In this document: positions 11,903-24,535 of the stretch, in pieces
Numbering within the stretch: the stretch's first letter is position 1
Layout: the number at the start of each line of letters is the position of its first letter
Source: Gymnothorax reevesii
Taxonomy: Eukaryota; Chordata; Actinopteri; Anguilliformes; Muraenidae
Direction of reading: 5' to 3'
Length of the DNA: 64,000 nucleotides
Assembly (NCBI GenBank): GCA_029721435.1
Contig: CM056576.1
Span: 122,749,166-122,813,165, forward strand
Notes under the pieces: generated by a model
Told to the model about the DNA's origin: nothing
The model's database searches: none
Seen by the model: the letters and a program-made list of their open reading frames with translations, nothing else
Position numbers and translations under genes: made by a program

Positions 11903-12539
11903 TTAAGGAACAGATGTGCGTCTATTTGATTAAAATAATCAATGTACATGGAATCCCACCCCCGCATTTGTATACTTTGACTCTATGAGGAGTTAAAACA
12001 TGAAAAATTTGTTCAGATGACTAAAAAATTGGTTGCAACAGTGAAAGACATCTTGTTGTTATCTGTTGTTTTTTGCAATTATAGCCTATGTTGTCCTTAT
12101 TCCATATCTGGCAAGTCGCTCTTTTCAGTTGCTTAGTTTCTTACTATGATAAACCTGTTCAGATGAATCATCTCATTTCTAAGGGGGTCCTTGACAATAA
12201 TATATGGAAGACACAATTTATGAAACAAATCAACAGAACTACACTATGCAGACAACACAAAAAAATCCTAGGTCTAGTTGCTCTCACACCTACTGGTTAC
12301 CCGATGATGCCAATATACATACAGCGACTGTGTACATACCTATGCAAAGTTATGTACATCCATTTACACAAATTTACATGCACTTTCATATTAGTAGTGG
12401 CTTAATTTTTTTCCAAATCCAATAGAAGAACAAGCAAGTTGACTGGAGATAAGCAAAAACCGACGACTTAAAGTGGTGAACGGAGGTAATGGATCTGAGT
12501 AAACTGTGCAGGTTTACAAGTCTGATCAAGCTTTAAACT

Positions 12540-15130
12540 TAGGGTCACATCTCCCAATTTTTTCAGAATTTCTAGGTACAAGAAAGATTGGATGTTTTAA
12601 ATGGTAAGATGGCTAAACAATATACATTTAGAAATAAACTGCAGCCATTGAAACTCTTCTATATTGAGGTGTTGACCACTTGAATGACTTATTCAACAGT
12701 GATGGGTTTTGAAGGGCAACTCAAAACAAATCTACAGAGACCATTGATAACTTAATTGAAAGGGCAAAGATTTGTTTCTGAAGTGATCTGATAGACAATA
12801 TATGTAAACTCCACCGTTGGTAATATCAGCAGTAAAATAATTATTGTACTGATCTGTAAGGTGACACAGTTAATGGAACAATATAATGTTCTCGGACTAC
12901 AATTTTCTTTATATTTGAGTTTATTTGGAGCTTCAAAGAAAGTTGGGAATCAAGCCAAGTCCCCTGGTATTTAAATTCCTTTAATTTCTCAGTGGTGTCC
13001 CATCTAAAACAATTGATTGACTGGTTTGATGCAAAAGGTAAGATCTGGTGGTAAACAGGATTTTGCACAACTTTTTCTTATTCAATAGGAGTTTGTTGGA
13101 AGAAAACCATTTTTGAACAGCAGCAAAATCTGCCTGTAAAGCGCACTGGATTTGTGAGATATCAGACTTAAAAGAGTAGATCACAGTATCATCTGCATAC
13201 AACTTGAATTTGTTCATCAGAACACATTCGAGGGAGGTCATTAATGAAAATAGAGATAAAATGATGGACCAAAAGATGACCCTTGCTGAACACCTTTTTC
13301 AGTGATCATAAAATCTGCTGGACTTCCTTTGAAAGAAACACAATGATATCTGGTGGAGATGTGAATTAAACCATAGTAAAGAATGTTTAGGGTGATTAAT
13401 GGAATAGAGTTTGTCTCGAAGGAGGTAGCGATCAACCATTTAAAAAGTCTAAGTAATGTCTGTAAATATTGCTTGTGTAGACATATTATTGTCCCACGAA
13501 GAGGAAACATTGTTGGTAAATTTCAGAAGAGCTGTAGTTGTAAACAAATTAGGTCTGAAACCAGACTTAAAAAACCCTGATCACTTTGTTGCATAGTGGT
13601 TACTTAAGTAATCAAACCCACCCACCATCCATATTAGGCAAAGGGGAAAAGAATCATGCAACAAAGGGCTTAGCATTTTCCTCTCCATTGATGCCCACTA
13701 TAAGGAAAACGCTTAATGAGGCCTAATGTTACCAGTTATGGAGATAAAATTTGTTGAGTTGTTGTACTAGTTGAGTAAAACTTTTTGAACATTTTTTCTC
13801 TAGTAAAGGAAATAGGTCTCTTATGATTGATATTGGGAACCTTACCACCATTGTGCAATGTGACAACTCTGGCTCATTTCCACATTGATGAAGCTTTACG
13901 TGCAGATTATGGTCATTTGAATAAATCGGACAGAAGATATGCCAGAACATTAGAAGCAGGCTTAACAAACGTTTTCTCCAAACCATCTGTATCAACGTCG
14001 ACACTAGAGCACAAACAGACTGCAGAACATCATTTTGGCGGATAGTTTTAAAGGAGGAGGAGCAGCTGTGCATAATATTATTCGAAGGAATATCAGAGCA
14101 AGAAAAGTCAGAGAATTGTGGGCTGTAGATTGAAGAAAATTGTTGTTGAAGGCATTTGCAATTACAGTAGGATCATTAACAACTTCATTACTGACATGAG
14201 TAGGGCTTGTTGTCCCCCGCCGCCACGGTAGCGAGCAGAGCGGGGGGACATAGTATTCAGCTCCGTCCGTCCGTCACGTCCCGTTTGTTGTGAACGCGAT
14301 ATCTCAGGAACGGTTTGACCGATTTCATTCGTCTTTGGCTTCAATGTGTAGTAGTGTAATATGCCGACCCCAATCAATTTCCGTGACCTGGCAGGGGACA
14401 TGGCCACATTTAGTGACAACACTTGTTAGATTTAGCATCTCTTGTTGTAGTTGTTTATCATTTTCTCAAAATATATATAAGCATTCCAGTAAGCAGAATC
14501 TCTTGCCAAACAATATGTCTCTCCAGCCTTGTCTCATTGCTTAAAGTGACTTCTGAGGTAACCGTTAATCCAAGGTGGATGTCTAGCTTTTACTTTAATT
14601 GTTGTCCATGGGGTATACTTGTTTATAATATTCAGTTCAACATAGAAATTCTGTGCATCTATAACAGACGGTATTAAATGAAAACTGCCCCAGTGTAGGT
14701 CAATTAAATCTTTTAACAAAAAGTTCAGTATTAATATTTTTGCATTTTTGTATCTTGATTAATCTTGGTGGGAGACAAAGTGCTTTAATCTTTCAAATGC
14801 AGTATATAATAGAATGGTCACTGAAACAGTCAGATAAAACTCCAGAATTAGTGATTCTGTCCGGATGGGTGACAAGAATTCAATCAAGCAGTGATTTTGA
14901 TCTGTAATTGACTCTGGTAGGCTCATTTATAAGTTGAGTTAGGTCTACATTACCAAGTAGGTTTTGATCAGTGAAGGATGAAAAATCAAGCCAATTGCTA
15001 TTAGAGTCACCAAAAATAATCATTTCACTTTGACAACCTAAAAAAAGTTAATGGTAGACAAAGTACATGTTGTAGATTCTGAAGGTGAGCTTGGAGGTCT
15101 ATAAATGTTTCCTTTAATTAATTGAACAGG
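12540..15130 (-). pseudogene. LINE relic (Rex/L2/CR1-type): endonuclease and reverse transcriptase remnants
   Basis: Read on the minus strand, the pieces occur in the order of a Jockey-superfamily LINE. The endonuclease begins with IKGNIYRPPSSPSES (about 15120-15070). It continues through GDSNSNWLD, LTQLINEPTRV and SGVLSDCFSDHS (about 15020-14800), the last being the conserved SDH motif. A linker follows (VKARHPPWINGYLR, about 14600-14540). The reverse transcriptase has RFPISIIRDL (about 13830), GVQQGSSFGP, and the catalytic FKLYADDTVIY with YADD at 13188-13199. The C-terminal block GLCRFVLSCP lies at about 12720. In-frame stops, frameshifts and a nested repeat at 14.2-14.4 kb show it is dead. 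The 5' end is truncated or unrecognisable beyond about 15.1 kb. Confidence 0.85.
14205..14422 (+). repeat. hairpin-headed dispersed repeat nested in the LINE
   Basis: It separates the LINE linker from its reverse transcriptase. It starts with a GC-rich hairpin (TCCCCCGCCGCCACGG ... CGGGGGGACA) and then has a CCGTCCGTCCGTCACGTCCC tract and GCGATATCTCAGGAACGG. Its organisation resembles 24536-24775, a hairpin with a G-rich strand followed by a short CTG/CCG tetramer run. Ends are approximate. Confidence 0.55.
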
Positions 15131-15689
15131 TGAATTCAAGAAGCCGCGATGAGGACCGTATAGGTCAGAACATGTCGTTTTTAAATTGTTTAGGCATGTT
15201 ATAATACAGGCTTTTTGTTCTCTTTGAAATGAGTATTTATGAGTGCCAGGAATTCCGACATTTTTGGTTATTCTCATATCCCACGCTTCCAAGTGCATCA
15301 GCTTTACAGTTTCTTTAAAACTTTCTCATCCCATGAGCACCTAATATCTTATTTCATAAGGAGTCAAGAAGACAAACCAAAAAAACTGCAAACTGCCAGA
15401 TTGCGGGGAAAACAAATTAACTCAAAATCAGGACGTAACATGAATATAGACCTATAAGGAGATACAAAAGTCTAGTTTTCTTTCAAACCACTTGAATTAC
15501 AAAATGCCACCTCAGCTTTAATGGAAAGAGGAGAATCTGGAGTTTTTTTCTGGAGTGGAAAATTATATTTAAAAAATGAGAGGAAAACTTACAACCAAAA
15601 AACAATGGTAAAAATAATCCAAGTCCAGGCACACAAGATGGTTAGAAAAACTGTAAAAGGCCTTTAATTCATAGGGCAATGAACATATT

Positions 15690-15740
15690 AAAAATACACC
15701 AACGTGTATTGGCTCACGCCCTCTTCAGGGTTTGATTGGA
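15690..15740 (-). ncRNA. degenerate hammerhead-ribozyme-like motif (Penelope-like retroelement relic)
   Basis: On the minus strand CTGAAGA (15722-15728) fits the CUGANGA core. Stem II is GGC-GTGA-GCC with a GNRA loop (15711-15720). The GAAA core position reads AATA (15707-15710), and ACACGTT (15701-15707) fits a minimal stem III with U17. Flanking AAACC and GGTGT can form stem I with one mismatch. The order is that of type I hammerheads found in Penelope-like elements. Core positions G12 and A14 are substituted, so I expect no cleavage activity. Adjacent sequence (15740-15960) may be the same relic but shows no reverse transcriptase. Confidence 0.55.
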
Positions 15741-15989
15741 TTGATAGGATTTCTTGATATCGCCAAAGCCCACTGCGTGTTCCTCCAAATTTTGTGGTAT
15801 ATCCCAAAGCTCCTCCAAAGTACTTGCTGAGGCTACATTTTCTGTGGTCAGTACAAAGAGATTGTAAGTTCCCAAACCTACAATTCATTAACTTTGAAGT
15901 GATGAGCATTTGGCTGTAAATACCTACCACATCAAAGGTGGGTTACGTTTGAGTAATTAACAAATGATTTTAGATTTTCAAGGCGCAGT

Positions 15990-18660
15990 AATTCGCTGGC
16001 AGTGTTATTCATACTAATTCAGGTACATGTGAAAACTGATTTACCAATCTTGACTTGCCTCATACTTGTGTATATTTAGAAAAATGATCGCTTTTATTAA
16101 TTTGAATCTACTCCAGTTGTGCTCACTATAAAGGGCTCTGGTGTTTGGTATATCCTTGCAAGCACATACTGCTCTCCATTGTTCTGTTTGTTTCACCCCA
16201 ATGGGCTACACGCACACGGGATGCTGACATACTTCCGCCAAATTCTCAGCCGGCTCCGCCACTTCCGCTCAGTCGTCTGCGCTGTGTTTATGCAGGAAGT
16301 TATGTGAAGTCGAAATGTTTCCCCGTAAAAACTTACACACTCTTCAGCGACACATATTCAATACAAATTCAAACTAGCTTTGAGTAATAATGGTTCACAA
16401 GACTGTTAATCTCATTGTCACCCCAGAGGTGGCTATTCAGATTGTGAGAAGGGCTGTTGGATGTGGCTGCGTGATTGCGATGGACGGCATTTAGGTCTGA
16501 AACATTATTATTATGGAGGAGGTGGTGGACGTCAGAATGACTGAATCGCAAGGCCCATTTCAGAAAAGAAACAGATAGGGCCTGTGTCCTACTACAAGGG
16601 GGAAAGTTGCCAAAAAAAAACCCTTTCCAACATTCTCATTTGAAAGTTATGAACCACACATTCTTTAATGCTTCTGTTGACAGTGTGTCTCTGTTTTCGA
16701 GAGTACTTGTGCCTCTCAATTTCAAATATCTTCCCTCTTCATCTGCTTTATTTCAGCCAGGAATTCGTTGACCGCACATTGAGTTAGCGAATGCCCTTTA
16801 AAATAGACTGGTCTCCCATTGAGAAGAAAGGCATGCATTTTTTAAAAAGTGCCCAAGGGCTTTATGATGAGATTGTAGCATGTTCAAGGTTCATTCATTC
16901 GGACAATTTTTTTTAACCATTTTAATTTTTCTGGGTTTTTAGAGAGTTCATCTTTTCAGAGTACACAAGCGTGAGGACATATGAGCAAACCTCAATTTGC
17001 ATATATTTCTCACCTCAAGTGAATTACGTGCTTTATAATGAGGCAAGTTCCGTGCATTTGTTTGTCTGTGGACAGAATTTCCGCAATGGAATGCACCACA
17101 CAAATAGCAGTTTGGGCAAAGATACTTTTCAAACTGCCATTCCAGGCACAGTTCTTTTATTCTGGGCAACATTTGTCTGCTTTGGCAATGGTTGTGTTTG
17201 CATTGCAAAGTAGCCATCATAATCTGCTGTATGCCTGCACGTTTCCAAAAAAGTAATTGTCATAGTAATTAGCTGCTCGGAGAACGACTGGGAATTACAG
17301 ATTGCTGTGATTTGTATCATATTTTTCTTTAAACCAAACCGCGTCTGGGAGACGTTTTCCCAATATGCGACGCATGAGAGCAGTCGCTAGTAGCGGAATG
17401 GCTACGCTGAAAATGGCTACAGTTTTCGATGTGCCTTTAGATTGTTTTCAGTCCTCGTTCAGAGCAGGCTTTCTTCGCAGCCGATGCAGAGGAATGCTGC
17501 ATCTCTTCCCGTGTGATCAATGGGCTGTCAGGATGCGCGCTTCCGTAACACGGCATGTCAGTGTGCCACCGCTTCGATATATGTGTGCGTGCATGAGGGA
17601 GCGAAGATGAGCCAATGAAATTGCCTGCCACCAATTTATTTATTTATATTTTTGACTACCAGTTCATTTTTTTAGGCCATGTCAGTGCTAAATTTCTTAT
17701 AGATACATACAGCTCCAACCTCAAACTAGTAGAGGCTTAAATACTTTGATGGCTCCTTGTAACTTTCAGTCTTCAACCATCAGCAGTGTGACAGGTGCTG
17801 GAAGGAAGTGCCTGCAGGGTTGTTGAAACCAGAGGGACTACTTTTTCCTCAGTGCCTGAGGCTAAGTACCTGCCGCCTGTCTGTCAGGTTTCTCATTTAA
17901 AACCTGGCTCTGCTTATTCCACTAGAACTTGGCACAAGAAAATTAATGTGTTGCATTTGCAGTTTTTTTTGTCACTATTTATACATCTCAGATACTCTGA
18001 ATGGGTGTGCAATACCGGGTTAATTTCACTGGGGTTTCATATACGGTCGCAAAACCAGATGCACGGTTCTTTATTGAAATTGCCTTCTTTGCGCCATCAC
18101 GGTATTATCAGAGGTGCGCAGGAATCCGGCTTCTGCATAATGGCTCATAAACCAGATGGGTGTAGCATTTGAGAATCGTGTACCTTGAAATGAGTCTTCT
18201 GCCAGATGACCCTGAGTACAGAGGAGCTGTGGCATTTGTATGCAGCAAGGAGATCACGCAAATACAAGCGAATCCCGTCTGCAGAGCCCATTCCGCAAAG
18301 GCCATTACGGCCCGGTATATGTAGGCACGGAGAAAGACGCTTATCTCACTTGCAGTGCTCTTACAGCTGGGGTAAATTTTCTTAGGCGATGATCAGTTTT
18401 AATCAGAGCTACAACCGCACATAACAGTTTGTAGATCGGTTGGTATGAGCTGTAGTTCAACAAAAATTAGGCACCAACCTCTGTGACCTTCCTGCTGATC
18501 TGATTGAGTTGAAGTATATAGTTTTGGATAGAGTTCTAGCTGTGCATTAAGTGGAATAGATTAAAGCCTAGTGTATGGCTGGACCCCCAGGTGGTCTCTG
18601 TGTAAATTAGTGGGCAATGAGCAACGACCAATGGAGAAATTACATTCGGCCAGCTGACCT
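15990..18660. other. intronic stretch, nothing recognised
   Basis: This is ordinary AT-rich intron sequence. Short open frames, for example 17365-17610 and 17795-18172, have no recognisable motif or splice context. I see no inverted repeats or transposase debris of note. Confidence 0.5.
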
Positions 18661-18668
18661 ATGGTGCA

Positions 18669-18705
18669 ACTCACTCATTCACTCACTCACTCAGTCACTC
18701 ACTCG
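18669..18705 (+). repeat. (ACTC)n microsatellite
   Basis: About nine ACTC/TCAC tetramers with small interruptions. Confidence 0.8.
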
Positions 18706-19635
18706 CTAACTTAGCCATCATGGACATCTGCGGATGTAGAGTCTGGATGCACTGATGCACCGTCCGGCCCAAAATAAGCGTCTCAGTCACACTCAGAACA
18801 TACAGCAGCAGGTCTATTGATGACATGCTCCTGTAACACCGGCTGGTTTTTAATACATTCCACTTCCTTATTAGTGTGCAGCCTTAATTTACTCCTGGGG
18901 AAGAAAGAAGCTGCCGAGGCCTCCTTCTCATAATGAGCAAACTGTCAGCCTGCACTTAATGTCATTTGTGGTGTCATGAAGTGTAGGCCGACAGTGTACT
19001 CATTAGTCGGCACAAATGTCACTGGAAATTTTCCTTAATCTCTAACGTCATATTCCTGATTAGTGGAAGAGGCATTATGGATCTTAAGCGTGGGGCTTAA
19101 TCAAGACCATGATGATTGGTCATCAGAAATGCAGCTCAGCATCTGCGTGGCAGCATTAATATAATCATCTGTCGATAAGTATTTGACTAATTCTTCAGTG
19201 AAAAACGCAGTGCACTGCAATTCTCATTTAAGTTCTTTTGATTTTCCACTGTACTGTACTCAGATTAAACAATTTTGCTTGGTTAAAACCCCTTGAAATT
19301 GATATTTTTCTTTTTCTGAGAGTGAACAATGTTGTATCACGCCAAAGTACTTACAGTATTATCGGAGCATTTTTTTTTTGCATTACTCTGCTGAAGATAC
19401 ATTTGAAACTATCCTGAGCTTAATTCTTATGAAATACTGCCGCACTGGTGATGCTGCGTGATGTAGGTTACTGCGCTTTTCATTTCGTCGTCCCTTTTGG
19501 TACACGTGTCAAAATACATGGCTAAATGGCAACTAAGCAGTTTCATTAACCCGTTGCTGTTGATCAGGGCCGTCCAATCCTGTATTTAGAGATTTACTGT
19601 CCTGTTAGTTTTCACTTTATCCTGCCTGACTCGTA

Positions 19636-19802
19636 ACCCTTTCAGCACCATAGGCAACTGTAGTTGCCCAATGATGTTAATCTATCAAATTCAGATGCTG
19701 TTGAAAACCTATCGTGTGGCAAGTTGCCTCACGATAGGTTTTCAACAACTCAGGACAACTACATTTTTAATTCCTTGAAAATGTATTCAGCGCTCAAAGG
19801 GT
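19636..19802. mobile_element. 167-bp MITE-like element with a strong central hairpin
   Basis: The ends ACCCTTTCAGC and, inverted, ACCCTTTGAGC form imperfect terminal repeats. GTAGTTGCCC and GGACAACTAC also pair further in. The centre (19700-19746) is a perfect 17-bp stem, GTTGAAAACCTATCGTG against its inverse. The stem is extended after a T-T mismatch by GGCAA/TTGCC around a single G. No duplicated target site was found, so the superfamily is unknown. Confidence 0.6.
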
Positions 19803-20359
19803 GACTCTGCAGTATATCCACCTGTTAAGTGATGTGTACATTGCTTGGGACTAAGTGAAAACTTCCTGGACAGTTGATCACTAGGAACAGGATTGGGCAG
19901 CCGTGCTATAGATATTATTTTGCTCAGATGGAGCTTTGAGATATGAAAGAGAGCTCATCAGCTCACTCGCAGCGTGAGAGTTCTTCAGTTTTCTTTTGTC
20001 AGAAAGAGAATACTTTGATCAATTATAAAGTCTCTGCTTGGCGTATCTTAAATGAAACAAGAACCAGGTATGAATTTTTAAGAGCTATTCAACTGATCTA
20101 TATGTGATATTTTGTTCGAATGAATGCTTTGTGTTAAATAGATTCAAATTTTTGTTTTGCAGTATGAGTCTGTTCAGAATATGTCTGTGCATAAATGACA
20201 TTATTGACGGTGTTTCCTCTCAACTTTCTTGATGTCTGGCCATGTGTACAACCCCAGACTCTTGCTTACAGCTCACATATTTATGGGAATGATGTCTGGG
20301 ACATGCCTACAAAACAGACTTAAGATCTCTGAACTGTGGACATAACAACTCCGATGCAG

Positions 20360-20874
20360 AGCTGCCGGATAGCTCACTCGGTTAAGGCACTGCGCTGCAG
20401 TGCAGTGCAGTGCAGAGGTGACTATCACGTCGCGGGTTCGAGCCCCGGCGTACCCACTGGCAATGGTCGGCAGCTTTTTCAGAGTAGCGCACAATTGGCC
20501 ATCGCACTACAGGGTTCCAAATTGGGAAGGGACTGCCGGATTTGGGGACGCAATAGTACCTTTGTTCGTTGCTCCAGCGCCTCCTGCTGGTCAGGCGGGC
20601 GCTCGTCAGGAAGACTCTGGGTCTGTTCATGTCCGGGTATCCTCCGCCCTCGTTGTGAACTTACGAGGATTCAACCAATGAGTGTATAAGAATCAGTGGC
20701 TGACGGGCACTTGCTTCGGAGGAGAGTCGTGAACTGTCTTCACTATCCTGAGTTGGCAGCAAGGGGTCGCATACGAGCAAGCTTTGTACATAGTTCAACA
20801 AATTGGGCATTCCAGATTTGGGTGGGATTGGAGATGCCAAATTCAAAAATAAATAAATAAATTTAAAAAAAAAA
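20360..20874 (+). mobile_element. full-length tRNA-derived SINE with 16-bp target-site duplication
   Basis: The head resembles a tRNA. An A-box-like TAGCTCACTCGG (about 20370) is followed by a B box within GGGTTCGAGCCCC (about 20430), which together make an internal RNA polymerase III promoter. The body runs about 400 bp and ends in an A-rich AAATAAATAAAT tail. AACAACTCCGATGCAG occurs perfectly on both sides (20344-20359 and 20875-20890), the mark of target-primed insertion. It encodes no protein. A CTGCAGTGCAG run between the A and B boxes (20394-20413) looks like a small CAGTG expansion. I do not recognise the named family. Confidence 0.9.
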
Positions 20875-20890
20875 AACAACTCCGATGCAG

Positions 20891-23800
20891 TGTAATTTGA
20901 ATGTACTCTATATTCATGCAAATGGTTGGAACATAAACAAATGATCACAAAATCGGTGCCTTATATTGCAATGTATTACTAATTACTTGCAAGGACGCAG
21001 TAAATGCCATTGCTTACTCACATGGCTATTTCTCTTTCGAAGTGCATTGACAGTTTTCCAAATGAAGATGAGTGAAATATGTCTACCCTCCCTTGCCATT
21101 TTTTTCCTACGATCCTAATTAGAAAGCTTTTATTTTGGACAAAGTTGCCAATTATTCATTTTCGTCCAAGATGCGATAAAGTGCTTATTCCAGGCGTTTT
21201 CAAATTATACCTTATCAAGTTAAGCAGGCCGCTTTCGGAATTCAGTCGCGGGGCTGCCCTCAGAATGACAAATTTCCTTGCAATGAATTAAAAACCTCTC
21301 CGCAGTTAAGAGGAATGATTGGATGCATGGTGAAGAAAATTTTCCATAATGAACCTTTGTTGTCAGACAATAAAAGAGGGAGTGAAACAAATAAAAGAAG
21401 GCCAAATTACTGGAAACCGTAGTAAATGTAATTCCCATGCAAACACTCCACTCTACTCTTCATAAATAAGGATTAGCCGGAGTAGTAACGGCTTGCTTTA
21501 AAAGAACAGAAAGTACTAGAATAGTGAGACCTCTTTTTCTAAGTCAGCCACTCTTTACTGCCAGACGGAGACGGCTCAGACTGCGACCGCTGTGTTCCAC
21601 CGAGTAGAATTTAATGCCACTGCCAGTGTCCCACTACAGCTGTGAATCTCAGATGAAGCTTTTTAGGCTGGAGGTCTGTTTGGCTCTAATGATACCCTCC
21701 AGCTCCTGTGTTCATTCCTGTTTCCAGCCGTGGAGTCGGAAAACATCAGCAAATTAATTGCAACAAACAGCAAGAGCTGTTTTCTAAACGAATCCCCCAT
21801 TGCACCACACTTATTAAAGATTCATTGAGCTGTGGATTTAATTAATCCAATCCGACTCTGCTTTGAGGATGCTAGAGTCTCTCATTTGGCTCGACACCTT
21901 TAATGCAAACGTTGCGCCCTTGAGCTGCTTTTTAATTTGTAAAAAATCAGGTTCCTGTGTCATTGATCTGATATAGGACTATAGCTTTCTGTATATTTTG
22001 GTCTAATGAGATACTTTGTGGTGTATTCATAACGCCAGTCCATGGGGAATTTCAGTGCAGTCATTTATTTAATGTAAATAGTCTGCTAGCAGCTTGTGCT
22101 GCCTGTTCGTGAGCTCGACATGATGATATTTTTTGTTTTCGGAAATACTTTTTGCAATGTTTTGTCTGTGATTGAACTAACAAGTGTGTTTGTTCGTGTT
22201 GCAGTCAGGGAATTATGATCATACGCGTAAGGTACCAGCTTGAATCCCGAGTGGCTGGCTGCTACTCTATCCTCGAGTTGCAACATTTCCGCAAACTTTC
22301 AGAAAATAGTACGTACACAGTACCCAGCTAATTTGGAGAATATAATCAGTTTTTTTGTTTGTTTGTTTACCTGGATTTTGTAAACTGATGTGTATTGTGT
22401 AGTAATTAATAAGACACTCTGATAACAAGGAAGTCAGTGTTCATCTCATCATTTTTTTTCCCTCTTGCAAGAGTAAACTGAAATTAATTTGCCTTGAAGC
22501 CGGTGCAGGATATTAGTTATCACTATGCATGCAATTTTCGGGACTTCAATTTTCTGTTACTTATAAGGCGCTGGATGTGACACTGTAGCTGAAGAGTGGT
22601 GCCTTCTAGAATGTCCCATTGCCCAGACATTCGTTGTGTGCCAACAGGCCCTCCTGCCTGTCACACACTCGTGGCACAGTACTGAGGTACCAGATGCTGA
22701 CTTTCATTCAGCTAGAAACTGTACAGGCTACACAGTGAGCAGTTAGAATTAAGGCGCTATCACATCCTTGCGTATCTGTCTGATGAATTTGCCTGGAGGG
22801 GTAACTTCGTTAACTTAGTTGCCTTGTGGGCAAGCTACTTGTTTAAATGTCCTCCATTTTCCCAGGCATAGAGCGCCTAACTGAGCTCAATCTGTAATGC
22901 TGATCTTCACCTCCTTTGCTTATATTTCCGGAGTAAGACAAGTTCACCCAGCAAACACAGAATGTACGACTACTTCTTATCATTTATAGTCGGCGATGCT
23001 GGTTCGCGCAGGCATCAGTCAGAGTAAGACTTTTAATATGCGGCTCAACAGGTTAATTGAGCAGCGGGGATTTCTAGAGTGCAGTGATACTGTCATCCTC
23101 GCTAACTGAGACTGTTCTGTCCCTCGGTGACGCTTCAGCGTTAACAGTGCGTCACTTTGCTGGGCTACCAGCCCAGCCCCATTTGGCAATCTAATAGGAT
23201 GGCACTCCCAGCCAACTCTAATATAAGTTATTTTGATGTAAAACTACACCCAGTCCTAGTGTAGCTTCTCCGTAGAAACCCATCGTCCAATTTATGATTC
23301 CGTGTACTGTTGGGATTGAATTCTGATGAAGTATGCCTCTGGGTTTGTTAATGGTGAATGTAATTATATGTTGGACTGTGTAACTCACTGCATTTGATGG
23401 GTAATGAAAGACTTCAGATTGAAAGACGTGCGCATGCAGTCTACATTCGGAAGTCTCTGTGATGTTCATATTCATAATATATGACATTCCTGCTGCTTCA
23501 ACCCCACCCCCCAAAAGAGCCAGATGAAGGCAGAAACAATGTCCTGACCTTGTTTAATTCCTTAAAATCGTCTTCTAGAACCAGCAGAGATATGGCGAAA
23601 TTCAGAGTAACTTGATTATATCAGGGTTTAATTGAATTTTTTTAAGTTCCAGTAGATGGGAAAGGCCATTGAGTCAGAGTGACAGCATTGACACCGCACA
23701 TTTTCATCGGCTAAAAGGTAGTCATGTTCTGAAAGGTGCTCTAAAATGGATGCCATGCTGGTTTTGTATGTTGAAAGAGGCAGCTGTGTTTCAGTTCCTG

Positions 23801-24530
23801 GGAGTGCAGGCCCCACTGACAGCCCAAGAGGACTTAAGGGAGCAGTGACAGATGGCGGCTTGATGTAAGCCTGATGTATTTGCACCCAAGTTGTCCGCAG
23901 CCACCCTGTTCACATCTTTTAGCGTTCCACAGACTGCGGGACTGACAGTGATGTGGAAAATTTATTGAAGTCCACATACAGGAACTGTCTTCTCCACCTC
24001 CATAGCCTAGTTGAAAAAATAACCAGCATGACTTGAAATTATGAACAAGTCATTTTTAGGTCTTTTTTTAAAAAGCTGATTTTTTTTAAAATTCTCAGCG
24101 GTTTGATATCATATTTCTGTAATATGATTAATAAAGCTCGAATCAGAATGATTGCTTGGAAAAAATTATCCCATCTCTGTGTAATTGTTTAATGCTAAAC
24201 TTACTGCTATTAAAGGATCTATAATTAACTACACACTGCTGTAGTATATGCCCATTGAACAAGTTCATTGTCTTCCAAAGAAGTCAATAAGGAGAGCTAA
24301 TATCTCTGGGAAAAGATAAGATTGGAAAAACATCATTCATTGAGACCATTGACCACTGACCCATCATCCGTTATTTTTGTTGTCTGGGTCTGTCTTGTTC
24401 CAGGTTATTTAACTCAAGGTTATGTTTTGTGGAACTGTATTACACTCCAGGGTGATGGGAATGCTTATACCTTCCGGTGGCTCTCAGCAGTAATATAGAG
24501 GCTAGCAATTGCTCTCTCTGAGCTGGATTA
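20891..24530. other. intronic stretch, nothing recognised
   Basis: AT-rich intron without recognised coding or repeat structure. Conserved non-coding elements could be present but cannot be judged from one sequence. Confidence 0.5.
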
Positions 24531-24535
24531 ATTAC

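Noticed and set aside
20360..20460. A genuine tRNA gene
   Set aside because: Only A- and B-box resemblance is present. The cloverleaf is disrupted by the CAGTG expansion, and it continues into a SINE body with an A-rich tail and target duplications.
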